Shown here: in pieces, positions 1 to 12,241 of the stretch
How positions within the stretch are numbered: position 1 is the first letter of the stretch
Layout: each line of letters begins with the position of its first letter
Source: Rhizomucor pusillus
Lineage: Eukaryota > Mucoromycota > Mucoromycetes > Mucorales > Lichtheimiaceae
Reading direction: 5' to 3'
DNA length: 64,000 nucleotides
Assembly: GCA_900175165.2 (NCBI GenBank)
Contig: FWWN02000604.1
Coordinates: 1 to 64,000, forward strand
Program-made: the position numbers and the translations under genes
The notes under the pieces: model-generated
What the model was told of the DNA's origin: nothing
Seen by the model: the letters and a program-made list of their open reading frames with translations, nothing else
The model's database searches: none

Positions 1-1
1 A

Positions 2-154
2 AAAGGACGCTTGCAGCAGACACTTTTACGCGATGTTTTATGGTCAGTTGTGGGTTTTGCTGCCGGGCTCCCTGTCGGAGTTTTGTTTTACCGATGGTCT
101 TGCCATTTTTATACTTTTATTTTTGAAACTAGTATCGTTTGCAAGCTAGTTTGA
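2..154 (+). CDS. C-terminal end of an unidentified membrane protein (partial)
   Basis: An open frame runs from the left window edge to a TGA at 152-154 (50 residues). It contains one clear hydrophobic, probably membrane-spanning segment, with Gly/Pro/Val-rich core 'GFAAGLPVGVLF', followed by a short aromatic tail. The start lies outside the window, so the family cannot be named. It could also be non-coding sequence that is open by chance; the hydrophobic segment is the only support. Confidence 0.3.
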   Translation, partial: KGRLQQTLLRDVLWSVVGFAAGLPVGVLFYRWSCHFYTFIFETSIVCKLV

Positions 155-343
155 AAGCTTCTGAGAAGGTCTTCCTATATAGAATCGTAGTATTTATTTC
201 CGTAGATGTTGCCCTTAACTATATAATAATATTTATTATCTTTTTTTGTCAAAAATATAGGATATTGAGCATTTTACAGCCAGGTCACGTGACCACATAT
301 AATACTTTGTATAATTACATAAAAACTTAGAAGGAACAGGGAG

Positions 344-416
344 GCTTGGATAGCTCAGTTGGGAGAGCGTTAGACTGAAGATCTAAAGGTCGCGTGTTCA
401 ATCCACGCTCCGAGCA
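344..416 (+). tRNA. tRNA-Phe (anticodon GAA)
   Basis: This is a 73-nt cloverleaf without an intron. The acceptor stem pairs 344-350 with 409-415 (one G-U pair). The anticodon stem 370-374/382-386 encloses the seven-base loop 375-381 with anticodon GAA at 377-379. The T loop reads TTCAATC and the discriminator base is A at 416. A run of six T at about 446-451 could serve as the Pol III terminator. Confidence 0.95.
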
Positions 417-1327
417 TCTAGTTCAGCGGATTATCACCTTCATGGTATTTTTTCATTTTTTCTTCCTTGTCATCTCCGGGCCGGTCGGCCCGAGTGTTTT
501 TGCGATCCGGACCCTTCTACGCACTCTTTTCCTTTGTATGAAGTTTATTATTCTTCGAAGCACGGCAAGCATGCGTCCAATTCTCTTCTTGCTCTTTCTT
601 TAAACATGCCACTACTCAGATAATTACGTATGTGCTATATCCGTAGACCACAATCCATTTAATCAGATACCGAATAGGAGCGCTTCTTCGAGAGCACATT
701 GCCTCATATTACCTTTCCACCTTTGTCCAAAATTGGAGCACGACCGCCCTCATAGGAAACCTTCTACATCAATTTGAGGTAGTCGACAGACAGGAAAATC
801 ATCAAATCGTATATCAAGAAGTTTCGAGTACTTGAGTCACTTTGGAAACGGTGGTGTCTCGGAGAGCTCGCCGGTGATGGATAAAGCAGCCTGAAGACAA
901 TTTTCGACAGCGAAGTGATTGATGCCATTTTCGTGAAAGCTTTAAGGTAACCTTTTAGATACAGAAGGGGCGAATAGCATATCAGAAGGGATCTGTTTGC
1001 CCTCGAGGAAGATCCGCGCCATACTATCGACTACATACGGTCGGCCCTCAATCAGATGTAAGTACGGTAATATATGCTTTTGAGACAGACTGGGTTACGT
1101 GATTATGTCAGGGTCCGGCTATCGGAGTCACGGCAACTCGACGCTCTCCATAACGAGGATTGGTTTAGGATTAACCTCTACTCAAACATTCTCTGGACTG
1201 TATTCCTTTTTCTTTTTTCTTTTTTATATATGGATGATAACTATGACATAGAGTGGTACATCGGTGAAAGTACGTGATTTAGCGTTAAAAATACACTAAC
1301 AATTGTATAGATCCGAATGCCGTTCGC
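417..1327. other. Intergenic, with weak coding traces
   Basis: No gene can be supported here. Short plus-strand stretches near 980-1060 and 1080-1190 read like coding sequence, but they are cut by stops and I could not join them with convincing splice sites. They may belong with the decayed open frame at 1328-1849. Confidence 0.4.
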
Positions 1328-1849
1328 GTGTTACAGAGGAACTGCGAGAACGAGGCCAGCTCCCAGCTGATCAAGCGAAAATCAACGTCAACGCCATCAT
1401 CAGATACAGGCATGGCCATATCGAAATATGCCATGCTGAAGACAAGCCGGAAGGAACGGCTACCAAGAACTGACAACGGACACTGCCAAGTTGAGCAGAC
1501 TTCGAGAGAGAAGCTTCCAGACCAGAGCCTGGTTAAGCACCTGGAAGCTCTTAGCGTGCAATGCGTCGGGATAGAGATACGGATCTCCGGAGGTCGATAC
1601 TTTGATAATGTCCAAATGCATTACGAGAAGGCTCGAATTCGTGTGCCTGCTACCTTCGGATGTTATGCTGAAGTGTCCAGATTACTGCTGACAATGATCT
1701 CCTTGAAGGTCGCTGCTCTAATTCTCAGCCTAATTGTATCTAACAAATGGATAGAGAGCCGTAGGCCCAGCATTTTACAGTTCGCATCATTCGCTACAAG
1801 GTCTCGTCTTCTTTCAATCTTACATGGCCTCACATCGTTGCTTTCATAA
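1328..1849 (+). pseudogene. Decayed hypothetical ORF, possible relic of a multi-copy fungal gene family
   Basis: I do not recognise this 173-codon open frame. Its middle part (about nt 1520-1720) looks coding: a segment with 'GIEIRISGGRYFDNVQMHYE' and then a P-A-T-F stretch before a Leu-rich helix. The spacing (Tyr-rich strand, hydrophobic strand, 'P-x-[ST/F]' turn, Leu-rich helix) is like a segment of the hypothetical gene at 20272-21701, and I suspect a shared multi-copy family. No complete exon structure can be built, so it is scored as a relic. It could be chance. Confidence 0.25.
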
Positions 1850-3271
1850 TCACGTCGATATGGAAAGCCCAGTGCCGTTATATTTTTAACATTACTGCAT
1901 TTCTCCGCAGGCCGTCGCCGCCGAAGCGATTGTCGACTCACTTCGCACCGCTAAGGCCAACGACCTTGTTTCGCGTTAACCTGTAGCTTCCCTCTGTTTC
2001 CTTTTGTTTTGTTTCCAATTTAGTTTTCTTCGAACCGATGGACCCAGTTGTCCATCGCTGAATAGACTTCATATAAAATAATAATAAAAAGGACTTGAAG
2101 ATCCTGCGCATTCCTTCTATCTCCTTTTATTCTCTAGTTTTGATATTTTCTTTCTCTTCAATGCTGCAAATATTTATTCCTATTGTCTTGAATTTGCACT
2201 TTTCTCTACTACGCCTATCAAGGAAAGGTTTATGTAAAACTTGAACAAGTAGTTGTCGACTTCAGGTAAAAGTTCTAATTTTTAATGAGGGTGCAAAGAA
2301 CAAGGGATGATCCAGTTGCTTTCTTGGTTCTGCCCTGTATGAACTGTTCCTGTCTCGGAATTCATTTCCTTTTTGCCTGATTCTGTCTATATGGGTCGGA
2401 AGAGGGCACAAGAACATCTTACTTTCGGCAGTTTGCTAACTTGCAGCTGCGTTTGAAGCAGCTCTCGGCAGGCATTGGTCATTTTTTGATTTGTTACCAT
2501 GTTAAAAGCCTGATACCGATAATTCTTATTGGGCACTTAGAAGCAGCATTTTGGCTAGCATACCTGGCAGGACGCCATGGTACGCGTCGGGAAGGCCGAT
2601 TCGGCTTCAATAGTATAAAGAAACCTGGCAATTGCATCATAGAACTGATAAAATACTAAATTCTGGATTGTAGTTATTAATATACGCTGTATCTTCTGTG
2701 CTATGTTTGATCTGACACGGATCAAACTGTCTGAGTATATGTATCTTCATTTCATTCAATTGAGCAAATGCAGATATACTCATCAGCCGAACGGTGTGGT
2801 GGAAGTAGAGCAGGTTATTAATCATATAAGTTACTGTTATTTCCTTGGAGATGTCAATTTGTGGATTTAATTGTTTTGATGCTTGTAATAATTTCTCCTT
2901 TCCTTTGGTCGGTTTCCATTGAAACGACTTGGTTTGCAGAGTCATTGAATTATATGGTAAACTTATACTGATATTTCCATCGAAATCGTAAGTAATCACG
3001 GTATCTATTCTGTGACAAAAGGAGCCAGTGCGTAGCATGCACCGAAACAACCTGAAACGCTGCTATGGTGATAGGATAAATCCATCTGGTACCTAAGCCT
3101 TTGAGCCTTTTCGCACAATGCACGTGGAGATATCCGAGGAACATGCTCTTTGTCGATTGGCTCAAATTTCAGCAGGAAAAATCAAACAACTTGCAGAAAT
3201 GTCTGAACGAATATTCGTTTCGATCCCCACCCATTCACTCTCTTTTCCCGCTACTTACTCCTTCCGAGCCG
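1850..3271. other. Intergenic region upstream of KCS1/IP6K
   Basis: No gene is supported. A 137-codon minus-strand open frame (2637-3050) has no recognisable motif. The stretch 1980-2400 is AT- and T-rich and non-coding. The region next to 3272 presumably carries the promoter and leader of the IP6K gene, which stays open in frame back to an ATG at 3101. Confidence 0.4.
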
Positions 3272-5386
3272 ATGAACGAAGGAGGCCTTGTCAAGATTCC
3301 AGCTGATAACGGAAAGGATACTGTAATCACCACTGACCAGCAAGCAGCGAGCAACGGCGATCAACAGAATTACTTTGATCCGTCTAAAATTACGGCAGCC
3401 TTGCCTCTTTTACCGTTTCACAATCAAGTTGGTGGTCATGCCTCCTTTTTCCGTTTTTCCAAACGCGCCATTTGCAAGCCTGTGTCAAAGAAGGAGCAAG
3501 AGTTCTACGAGCACCTTGAACGGCATTATCCGGAGCTACTGCCGTTTACTCCCCAGTATCTGGGAGTTCTGAATGTCACGTACAGCAGTTCGTGCTCGTC
3601 TTCTCAGAGTGGAGAAGATCAGCAACCGCGTCTGCCGGAAGTTGTGTTTGAAAAGAACAAGCAACTTCTTCGCGATTGGCGAGCGTGCAACGAGAGCAAC
3701 TCGAAACGTCGATACTCGTCAGCCTCGGCTTGCAGACCTGATACGCCCTTGGATCGAGCACAGCGTTTCCACGAGCTTGTCTTGCGGGAAGTCTTTTCTC
3801 CAGACGCACTTCGAGAACGACTGAAACAGGTGCATGATTGGCAGCAGCAGCGGCGGCGTGGCCATCGTCGGCCGGCATATTCACCAGAAACATCAACATC
3901 CTACAATGAATCGTCATCGTCTATCCCGCTTGCGCAAAGTCTTTCTGATCTGCAGAGAACAGCGTCTGCGTTTGACCGAAAACGTCAATTGTCACAACCA
4001 TCTATTAACGAAGGTGGGCACTCAGCGCCTTCAAGTACCTACATTACCACCAATCAACATACCCTTGCCGAGTCGCCACCTTCTTTCACCGAACAACCGT
4101 TTACTCCATCTGTCGACCATGTATCTGTACAACCACGCAAACCATCTGTAATTCATGACACAACGTCAGCGCCGCAGACCCCCGTGTTCCGATCATCGCG
4201 ACTGCCTAGCATCGTACTTGACGAGGCAGAGAGAGGTTGGCCGATGGAAGAAGAAGAAGACGAATTGAAGGCAACGGATGATTTATCGCATCCAGGCGAT
4301 GCTGTTGCTTTAAAAGACGATGATGATGACGACGATATCTTTCATATGGATGATATTGCTCAGCAGCGGAAACCTGTGAAAAAGAGTCTACCAGCAGTCA
4401 AGAGCGACACGGATTTACTAGTAAAACCGCTCAAGACCGTTCCACCACCGCAGCCGCAGATTGTACCAAACAGCTCGAACTATACACCATCTGGATGGAC
4501 AAGCCGAGAAACTGCGAATAATCCATGGTCGCTACAGGTCTATAATCGAGATATGCAAAAAGTGCGGTTACACTCTGAAGCGGGCAAGGTGGAACCGCTA
4601 ATGAAACAATACATTTTGATCGAGGATCTTACGGATGGCGTAAAGTACCCTTGTGTGTTGGATTTGAAGATGGGAACGCGACAGTATGGTGTTTATGCGA
4701 CGTCTGAGAAAATGAAGAGTCAAACAATAAAGTGTGAAAAGTCTACGAGCAAAGCATTGGGAGTTCGTGTCTGTGGTATGCAGGTAAAGTTGATGAGGCA
4801 AAAATTGTAGATGTCGACACTGGCTGTTGTTGTCCACTCAAGCTGATATGCGTCTTTTTTCTAGGTGTACAAGACAAACATGAACCGCTTTCTATTTCAA
4901 GACAAATATTACGGACGTAAACTGGACCCCATATCATTTAGAGCAACTTTGGCTGAATATCTTGACAACGGCCAAGGCTGCCAGATACAGCATATACCTG
5001 TTATTATCCGCAAACTTCGACGACTGGCTCGTATTATTCGATCTCTGGAAGATTACCGTTTTTACGCATCCTCTCTGCTCATGATTTATGATGGCGACCC
5101 CGATAGTAATAGAAAAATTGATGTACGCATTATTGATTTCGCACGGTGTGTAACAAGGGAAGAAGTACAACTGTATCGACACGAATTTACCTTTCCTCCA
5201 CGACACAGAGGACCAGATTATGGTTATCTCTTGGGTCTTAAAAGTTTAACGGCATGCTTCGAATGGATATACACCTCACAAGGAGGCTCTTTGCAAGATT
5301 TAGAGCCAGAAGAAGATTGCATTTTTGACGATATTGGGACAACAGAAAGTCAACAAGTACATGCTTTTACATTTGCGCAGTCTTGA
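3272..5386 (+). CDS. KCS1: Inositol hexakisphosphate kinase (KCS1/IP6K family)
   Basis: The protein phosphorylates IP6 to the pyrophosphate IP7, which is used in phosphate sensing, vacuole and chromatin control. Two exons (3272-4783, 4865-5386; 81-nt GT-AG intron, phase 0) give 677 residues. The N-terminal catalytic lobe begins at about residue 50 with '[19 protein letters not shown]'. A long low-complexity insert (Ser/Asp/Glu/Lys, with acidic runs) follows, as in fungal Kcs1. The family signature PxxxDxKxG is at about residue 458 ('PCVLDLKMG'), the '[10 protein letters not shown]' motif at about 572, and the metal-binding 'IDFAR' at about 592. I chose ATG 3272 because conserved sequence begins soon after it. 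An in-frame ATG at 3101 would add 57 residues that look non-conserved. It converges with the WDR7 gene, 142 bp between stops. Confidence 0.92.
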
Positions 5387-5528
5387 CACATACAACAACA
5401 GGTTCTTTCTTACTCTTGCTACTTTCTAATGATATACCCCACTTTGCACTATGTATAACTGTTTTTCTTTTTTTTTTTTTACAATAAAGACAACCGTGCC
5501 CGTATACATATATGTGTATATATTATGT

Positions 5529-8500
5529 TTACACGTTGAAACTCATGACCCAATCCCGGACATGCAACCTAACGCATCGAGGGGATGGCCACTCAAAGTG
5601 TACGTTGCAGATTATCTGACTAGGGTCACTAATGCCTTTGTCGATATCAAGAGTCAGGTCAAAACACACGTGGTCTCTGCGAGTATACTAAAGCTAACTT
5701 ACCATTGCGACCGCTTGGTAAGGCAAACGAAAAGACCTTGTACGCCTTGAAAGACGATTCTCGAGATCCAGGTTTTTGGCTAGATGTTTCGTGGCGTAAT
5801 CCGCTAGACAAACTACTTGTCAAGACGCCCAAGAGGCTCATATTGGAGTATGAAACGCGCACTGTTTGATCCTGCAGAGAGCACGTGGCAACAAACTTTG
5901 CATCTGGTGAAAACGCCAGTGCTACAACAGCACCGGTGTGACCCTAATCATAACATAGCAATTGGTAACTTTGAAACGAGAGGCATTTACTACTATCCTT
6001 TTCTTCTCCTCACCTCGAGAACCACAGATCGCGTGGCAGTGCGCAGATCGTAAATAACAGACGCACCTTCCATTGTACCCGCGCAAAGTTTCTGAGCGCT
6101 GCTGCTAAAATCCACGAACGGATATCTGGAGAAAAGGGCGCTTTGGTCAGAGACATCATATATCTATAACTTTAAACCGTACATTTTCACCAAGTCGTGG
6201 AGCACACTCGTAGCTGTAGATAACACATTATCTCGGAGATGAGGAATATTCGGGTCAAGCGTCTTGACAACAGCTTCGACGATCCTGTGGACATTGGAGA
6301 ATAAAAGTACTGGATCCTACAAACCAACGTCAGGAGAATAGTAGACGTGATATTTTGAGACCAACGCACTTTGCGCACGAGCCAACCAAGTAGCTTTAGA
6401 CACCGGATGCGCTCTTCAGTATTTTTGGAATGTGCAGTGTCGTATGCAAGTGTACCGACAACAAGAGTGATATTCGACTTTGCAATCAAAAAGATAGCGT
6501 TCTTGGCTCCTCTTATTAGGACAGGCTGAGGTTCTGACGCATACAAGAACATTGTTCGAAGGATTTCTGCAGCGTTAATGTATGCCTCCCATGTTGTAAA
6601 GCCTTGACTGAGGAGTTCCATTGAAGCTAAGGTACGAGCTATCGACGTCGACGATGTAGCAAGATATTCGTTCCCTGGCACCTTTTCGTCCAGCTCTGAA
6701 TCCGACAACATGAGGGCCAAGCTCAACGCGACATTTTTTCGAACACTATGCCCGGATTTTTTGTTGGTATCAATTCCTGCATTTGCATTGCAAGCTGCTG
6801 CATAACCATACCTCGGGTTCAGAGTATGTGGTTGATCGCAACCCATGATACCTAGCACGATAGTTGCACGAGCCATCATTTGCGGGCTTTGGCTTTCCGT
6901 AAAGTTCGATGCAGGCACTATGATTTTATGTCTTAGCAAACGTAGAACCTGCTGTGTGAATTCCCCGGCACTTGCAATAATTTTCCCAGTAAGATATCTG
7001 TGCACGGACTTGCTCATCCGACAGGCCAGTGACAGCACTGGAAAACAGTGATCGAGCTATATTTACGTTTAGCAACAATCCCCCATTCATCACACTTAAG
7101 TTGACCTCTACCGGAAGGATCCTGCCAGTATTTGCTTAGAACCGAAAGTGAAGGGAAGCAATAGTCTTTGCCCACCACGGCCGGTAACGCCATAGAATAG
7201 CCGGCAATGAGATCTGAGCTTTTGGTCTCTTGTCCTATGATTAAAAAAAGGTATATCAATCAAAAAGGGCATTTCACTGATAGGTATAGTCGTTACCTGC
7301 AACGTAAATGATTGCTTTAGATAATAAGGCTAAAGATAACAGCCGCGAAGCCGAAAGCCCCTGAGATATTTTCCACGCGTCCTTTTCGTCTTCGTATGGC
7401 GCCATTACAGACAAGAATCCATTCGTCCTGGCAGTAACATAGTTCACTAAGCCAGCTTATCAAGATCACAAAAAGGGCCAAATATACTTACCCTTTGACG
7501 CCGAGACTGACGTTATTGTACGATTCTTTCTTTTGAAGTAGAAGTGCTCGAGCACATACAGATTCCAGTGCCTCGCTAACATTCCAAGACAAACAGACGG
7601 CGATCAGGGCTGCAAAAAGTTCCAGTTTCTTTGTATATTCAAGCGAGTGGTTGTCTGGCTTGTCAGTATCCTGTTGCACATCGAGCGGATCGTCACTGTC
7701 AGGCCGCAAAGGCGTAACATCAGGCACGACAGCATCGTACGAAACCGCAGAGATGGATGGTTGCGGTGTGGGTGCCCAATCTGCAGTCCCTCGAGACGCT
7801 TCAAATTTTGCATAAAGCGTATGAACCAAACGGCGAACATTGAATGAGAATATATGCGCAAAAATGAAGCTGCTGTGCAACGCTGTGATCGAAATCGTTA
7901 CAATCCGCCCTGATTCGCTTATAGCACAAAACATTTACCTCTATTGTTTGAAAGAAGCGGTCGTATATTGACACTTTGCTTTTGGCTCGTTGTTTTGTTA
8001 CTTGAAGTTGCGGACAGACGATTGATGGGCCATCGTTCATCTTCTAGAATATCCGCAGTCGCTTTCCCCTGTATGATCCGATCGAGATAGCCGTGCGTCA
8101 GCTACAAGCACAGAACGCATCGTTAACTTCCGTACTCCCAGCAATAAGCGCAGCGCATTGGTATCCAGTTTACCTGCCACACATATGCAGTTTCATCTTG
8201 ATAGCCCAATATGACATAGTCTTCCGCCGTGCGCCATTGGATGACACTTAGAGGCGCAGGGTGACTTGGAAATATATATAAGCTACAGAGACAAGGTATT
8301 ACTACGATGTCCGCTCATTTATCGTACCAGAGATATTTTACCAGCTCATGGAATCTACAGAGATCAAGGCTAATGAATTATCTTGCGCAATAGAGACGAC
8401 ACATCCGCGTATTTTTGTATCCTTTTGCTCGGCAGGTTCAATGAATGACTCTACAGGCAGAGCATGTACGGTAAACGATACAACATATTTTCCATCCCTG

Positions 8501-10664
8501 AGAGCTAAATGTTAGTGCTTTGGAACGATACATAGAATATGAACGAGATACTTGCTCTAGATTCCAAATTTTGACGGCTCCATCCTTTCCGCCCGATAAC
8601 AGATATTGATGATGATGTGATTCGTGAACCACCATGCAAGTAACAGGCCCGTTATGTGCGTATTCAAACACGCGTAGATCTGACCGCATAGCAACACGTT
8701 CGCAGAGTTTTGACAAGTGCAACAGAGCCTCTGAAAACGGAACAACACAGATGGTTCCAGTATCTAGATACAAGAAGGAATAATATTGAGACCTCTGCAA
8801 ACGATAAACAACCGACAGTATATTTTACTTGCTGTAACCTATTGCCAAATGATTACTGCTCACAGGAGCAGAGCTTGTAATGTATCCAAAAGCTGGGTCA
8901 GTTTGATCTGAAAGCGGCCAGATATCCTGAAAACGAGTTTCTACACATAGCTTTAGTGACAAACATGATGAAATACGAATCCACCTGCTTATACCCTTGT
9001 AAGACGACATCTTTTCTTGTTCCTCTGCCATTATATCAGGCACTATATGCAACGCAAATGTAGAATGATCGCTCCAGCTGCTCATGTTTAGTACTACAAG
9101 CTGCGGTTGTGGATCTTGTAGACTTTGGTCCGTGTGCAAGAAAGCAGATGGACAGGTACAGAGAGCATCTACGGTTGAGGAACTTAGACAAGTAGTCTGC
9201 ATGCGGTATGTAAGCCAACCATTTACCAGCACTCTTAGGGACAAAACATTGTAACAACGTAGAGCTAAACGCTCTATTAGAAACATGAAGATTAGAAACC
9301 GTTTTTTATTTACTTGCCTATAGTATATTTGTCTTTCCTCCAAGGCCATTGATCCTGGACGTACACCTCGCGGCGGTACCAGGTTATATACATGGCTGCT
9401 ACCATCCTTTATATCGTGTCATTTTAGAAAACCAAGTACTTTCGTTCGATTGCTCCTGCATAAAACTTGCCTGTGCATAGATGACAAACTTGTCTTGACC
9501 GCAAAAGTTGCCTCCAGTCCAGCTGGTTCCATTCTGAGCAGGTATAGTTACGTGTGGAATGAAATTTGCATTTTGCAATGAGAATATCTGTGATAAAGAA
9601 GAAAAAAGGTTAAAAAAGTTACTGGATTTGCAACGAATGAGGACACTTGCCATGACATTGCAACGAGTGATAACCATACACAGATTTGGTATGGACGGAT
9701 GTCCGGTAATATCCAAAGCTGCATCGTAGGCTGCTTTTTCCAGCTTGATGATATCCGGCTGGTTCACAACGCCCCGGTCCTTGTAGATCGCTTGCTTAAA
9801 AGGTTCAAAATCCCAAACATCCAGTCGACCGTCAATGGTTATTGTCATTAGGCGTGCTCTGTCGAAAACTACCATCGGCATTCAATATTGTTCTCATCTG
9901 GGAAATTGACACATACAAGACATACCGGCGTCGTAGAAACTGGTACATGACACCCAGTTGGCGTGACCACCCCATACTCTTATGACCTGCAAGGCCAATG
10001 TTACTTCACATTGAAGTCTTTAAAAAGACGAGCCAGGTTATACCTCAAGTGTATTGGTATTCAAGATACAAATTTCGCTGGATTGTCCCGTGCAAAACAC
10101 ATTGTTATCCGAGAACTGGTTTGCATGTCAGTACCCAATCATGAAACCTCAAGGTGGTAACATCATCACCTGCGGAAAGATTTTGAGGTGCCTCGGGACG
10201 CTAAAAAATCCATTTGCATTGACAGCCAGGCAACGGCCATCCAAAGTGCTCCAACGTGCAATTTCGCTGTCGAGATATCCAACAAGTCAGGGATGCCCCC
10301 TCTATGCGCTGCCTTCTATTTTCATTACCCGTCCTCTGCCGCGCTGATCAAGGTATCTTCGCATCCTGACGACTGCGTGTTTACTTGCTCGCCTTTTTGT
10401 ATTTCCAGGGCTGCAATGGGGGCTCGGTGACCAACGAGGAGGAATTTATGCTAGACGAACGGGCCTCAGTCATGGGACCAGATTCCGCGTTACAAAGCCA
10501 ACACGACGTACTCTTAGCATTCCGTTACGCAATGTGAAGACCCAAATGGTGCCGTCCTTTTGCCCTGCATACACCTGAGATGAGTGGTATCGTATACATG
10601 TTGTTATCGGATTGTTGTAGTTATGCCACACTGTAAGTGGCAGTGAAAGGGTAGAGGAGGACAT
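5529..10664 (-). CDS. WDR7: WDR7 / rabconnectin-3 beta homologue (WD40 plus alpha-solenoid)
   Basis: In animals WDR7 is the rabconnectin-3 beta subunit that helps assemble the V-ATPase on endomembranes. I spliced 23 exons: 10512-10664, 10329-10450, 10170-10266, 10044-10115, 9926-9986, 9651-9868, 9471-9587, 9318-9406, 9227-9273, 8995-9168, 8833-8907, 8556-8763, 8342-8497, 8174-8282, 7939-8101, 7492-7882, 7297-7427, 6976-7234, 6370-6917, 6183-6316, 6014-6125, 5703-5943, 5529-5635. They give about 1260 residues, against about 1490 in human. Landmarks in family order: 'TSWTGGNF', 'TGTICVVPFSEALLHL', 'YLLSGGKDGAVKIW', 'DETAYVWQLTHGYLDR', a helical middle, then a last WD pair with 'GHTGAVVALAFSPDAKFVAT'. 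All exon phases agree except that exon 6976-7234 needs one nucleotide removed near 7115-7130. Six introns are GC-AG. In-frame ATG 10709 is an alternative start. Confidence 0.88.
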
Positions 10665-10964
10665 TGAAGAAAAAGGCAGGCGCCCTCCCAGCCCCACTCT
10701 ACGGAGCATCCGTTCCGTCTGTCCACTCAGACAGATATAGGGTACGTTTCAGAAAGAGGGCCTTTCCCCACTAGCTTTTGCTATACTGCGCACTTTTCAA
10801 AGGGTACCAATATTTTTAACAGTGCATTATCTCTCCGTATATTATCCAAAAAGCAAAAGTAAAGAACAAGATAACAATGTAACTAGCATCTCTGAATCCC
10901 CCCCTTTTTTTTTTTTGGCGCGCGCCATGGTGGGAGTGAACCTTATCAGTCCACCCGGTTGTTG

Positions 10965-11379
10965 TCAGGATCGTGGTTCGTCCTTGACAAGGCAGCAGAG
11001 AAAACATGCCAGCAGGCTAATAATGTATGCGTGAGCAATGACAGCACATGGGGTCATGAATATGCACTTTTTGTTTACCATCCGAGCCAACATGGATCCC
11101 GAGGCGACGCTTGACCGGTATGTTGCACAGTAACAGACGTTGGTGACGGTGTCGGTTCATAGCTTTTGAGATCTGTAAATGAAATCGAAGAATAAAGGAA
11201 CGGCAGTTAGTTCGCATTTTCTGTGCACTTTTTGTTGTATAATCCGTACCAGACTTTGCACTATTTTGACGTACAGGTTGCGGTGTCAGAAAGCGGTCAG
11301 GCTGTTGCTTTTCGTCAATGTGCAGTGTCGTTTCTGTGGTTGTCAACGTAACATCTTTGCTGCTGCTATAAAGGCTCAT
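10965..11379 (-). CDS. Small cysteine-rich transmembrane (CYSTM) protein
   Basis: Three exons (11250-11379, 11079-11172, 10965-11016; GT-AG introns of 77 and 62 nt, phases 1 and 2) give a 91-residue protein. The N-terminal 70 residues are polar and rich in Thr, Ser, Gln and Pro. The C-terminus is 'CWLGCLLACFLCCLV' with a short charged tail, which matches the layout of CYSTM proteins (disordered head, Cys-rich membrane-embedded tail). Known family members are tail-anchored and tied to stress tolerance; the role here is inferred. The unspliced frame looks unlike the family because the Cys-rich tail sits in the last exon. Confidence 0.7.
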
Positions 11380-12241
11380 CTTCGTTTCAAAAATTAATGC
11401 CTATGCTGATATTGTCGTGACACTTTCCGAACTGTAGTAGATGTAATAGAAAGGGAAATGATCGAGCGTGTGTGATGTCAAAGAAGAGAAAGTGCATGAG
11501 AACAACCTCTGATGTTTTTATATTCTTTGCCGGTCTTCAATGCCAAATAGTTACACAAGTTTGCCGCCATTGTTTCAGGGTATGAAGGGAACTGTGTGGA
11601 ATAATATGCGTTGACGATCTCACAGCGTTCATGCTGCACTTACGGCGGAAGTCATCAGTCCCCTCCGTTTTTGTTTCTTAAGACGAGAGAATACCAATCT
11701 TCAAGAATTGCTTTTCGTACCACTCGAGTAGGATAATCTTATTAAAGAACCTGATTGTCGCGAGTTGGTTATTGACGGTTTACAAGAATTCACTAAAAAT
11801 ACTTCCACTATTACCTTATTTCAATCATAAAACAGAGTGGATACTCGCAAACCGCTAAGGTTGAGCAGGAGCTGGTTCAATGTGATGTGTAAATTTAGAG
11901 CTACTAGCTGGAGAAGACGATGTTGCGTACTTAAAGCTACAGATTGGGATTTATTGAGAAGAAAAATCGGGCTGCAGACATTACTACAAGACCTAAAGTC
12001 AAACAGAAACAAATCTTTTCTACGGTCGCCAGTATGGAGTATTCTGACGAGATTGGTCATTGTGTCAAGAACTCGTAGCAGTAAACTCATACCTTCCACT
12101 GCAACCCGAAAAGAAAACTCCGAATGATACTTCGAGTGCCAAAAATATTTGTAGAGATGATATTTGTGTCTAGACAGTTTGAATTGTAAAATTGGTCAAA
12201 AATTGCTAAGATATTTTTTCAGCCTTCCGAAATTAGCTCGG
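11380..12241. other. Intergenic, with possible unassigned exons
   Basis: The part next to 11379 presumably holds the CYSTM promoter. On the plus strand, 11732-11825 follows an AG and reads as about 31 coding-looking residues. Further fragments up to about 12127 are in different frames. I could not build a gene or recognise a family. Confidence 0.35.

Noticed and set aside
2637..3050. 137-codon minus-strand open frame
   Set aside because: No motif, no partner exons, and it lies in the region upstream of KCS1; probably chance.
8995..9349. Unspliced 174-codon frame in the WDR7 gene
   Set aside because: It is open by chance. Splicing out 9274-9317 and 9169-9226 gives intron sizes like the neighbours and restores the WDR7 blade order.
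11732..12127. Coding-like fragments, briefly considered as prefoldin or a Mediator subunit
   Set aside because: The fragments are in different frames, no consistent splicing was found, and the similarity was too vague to name.
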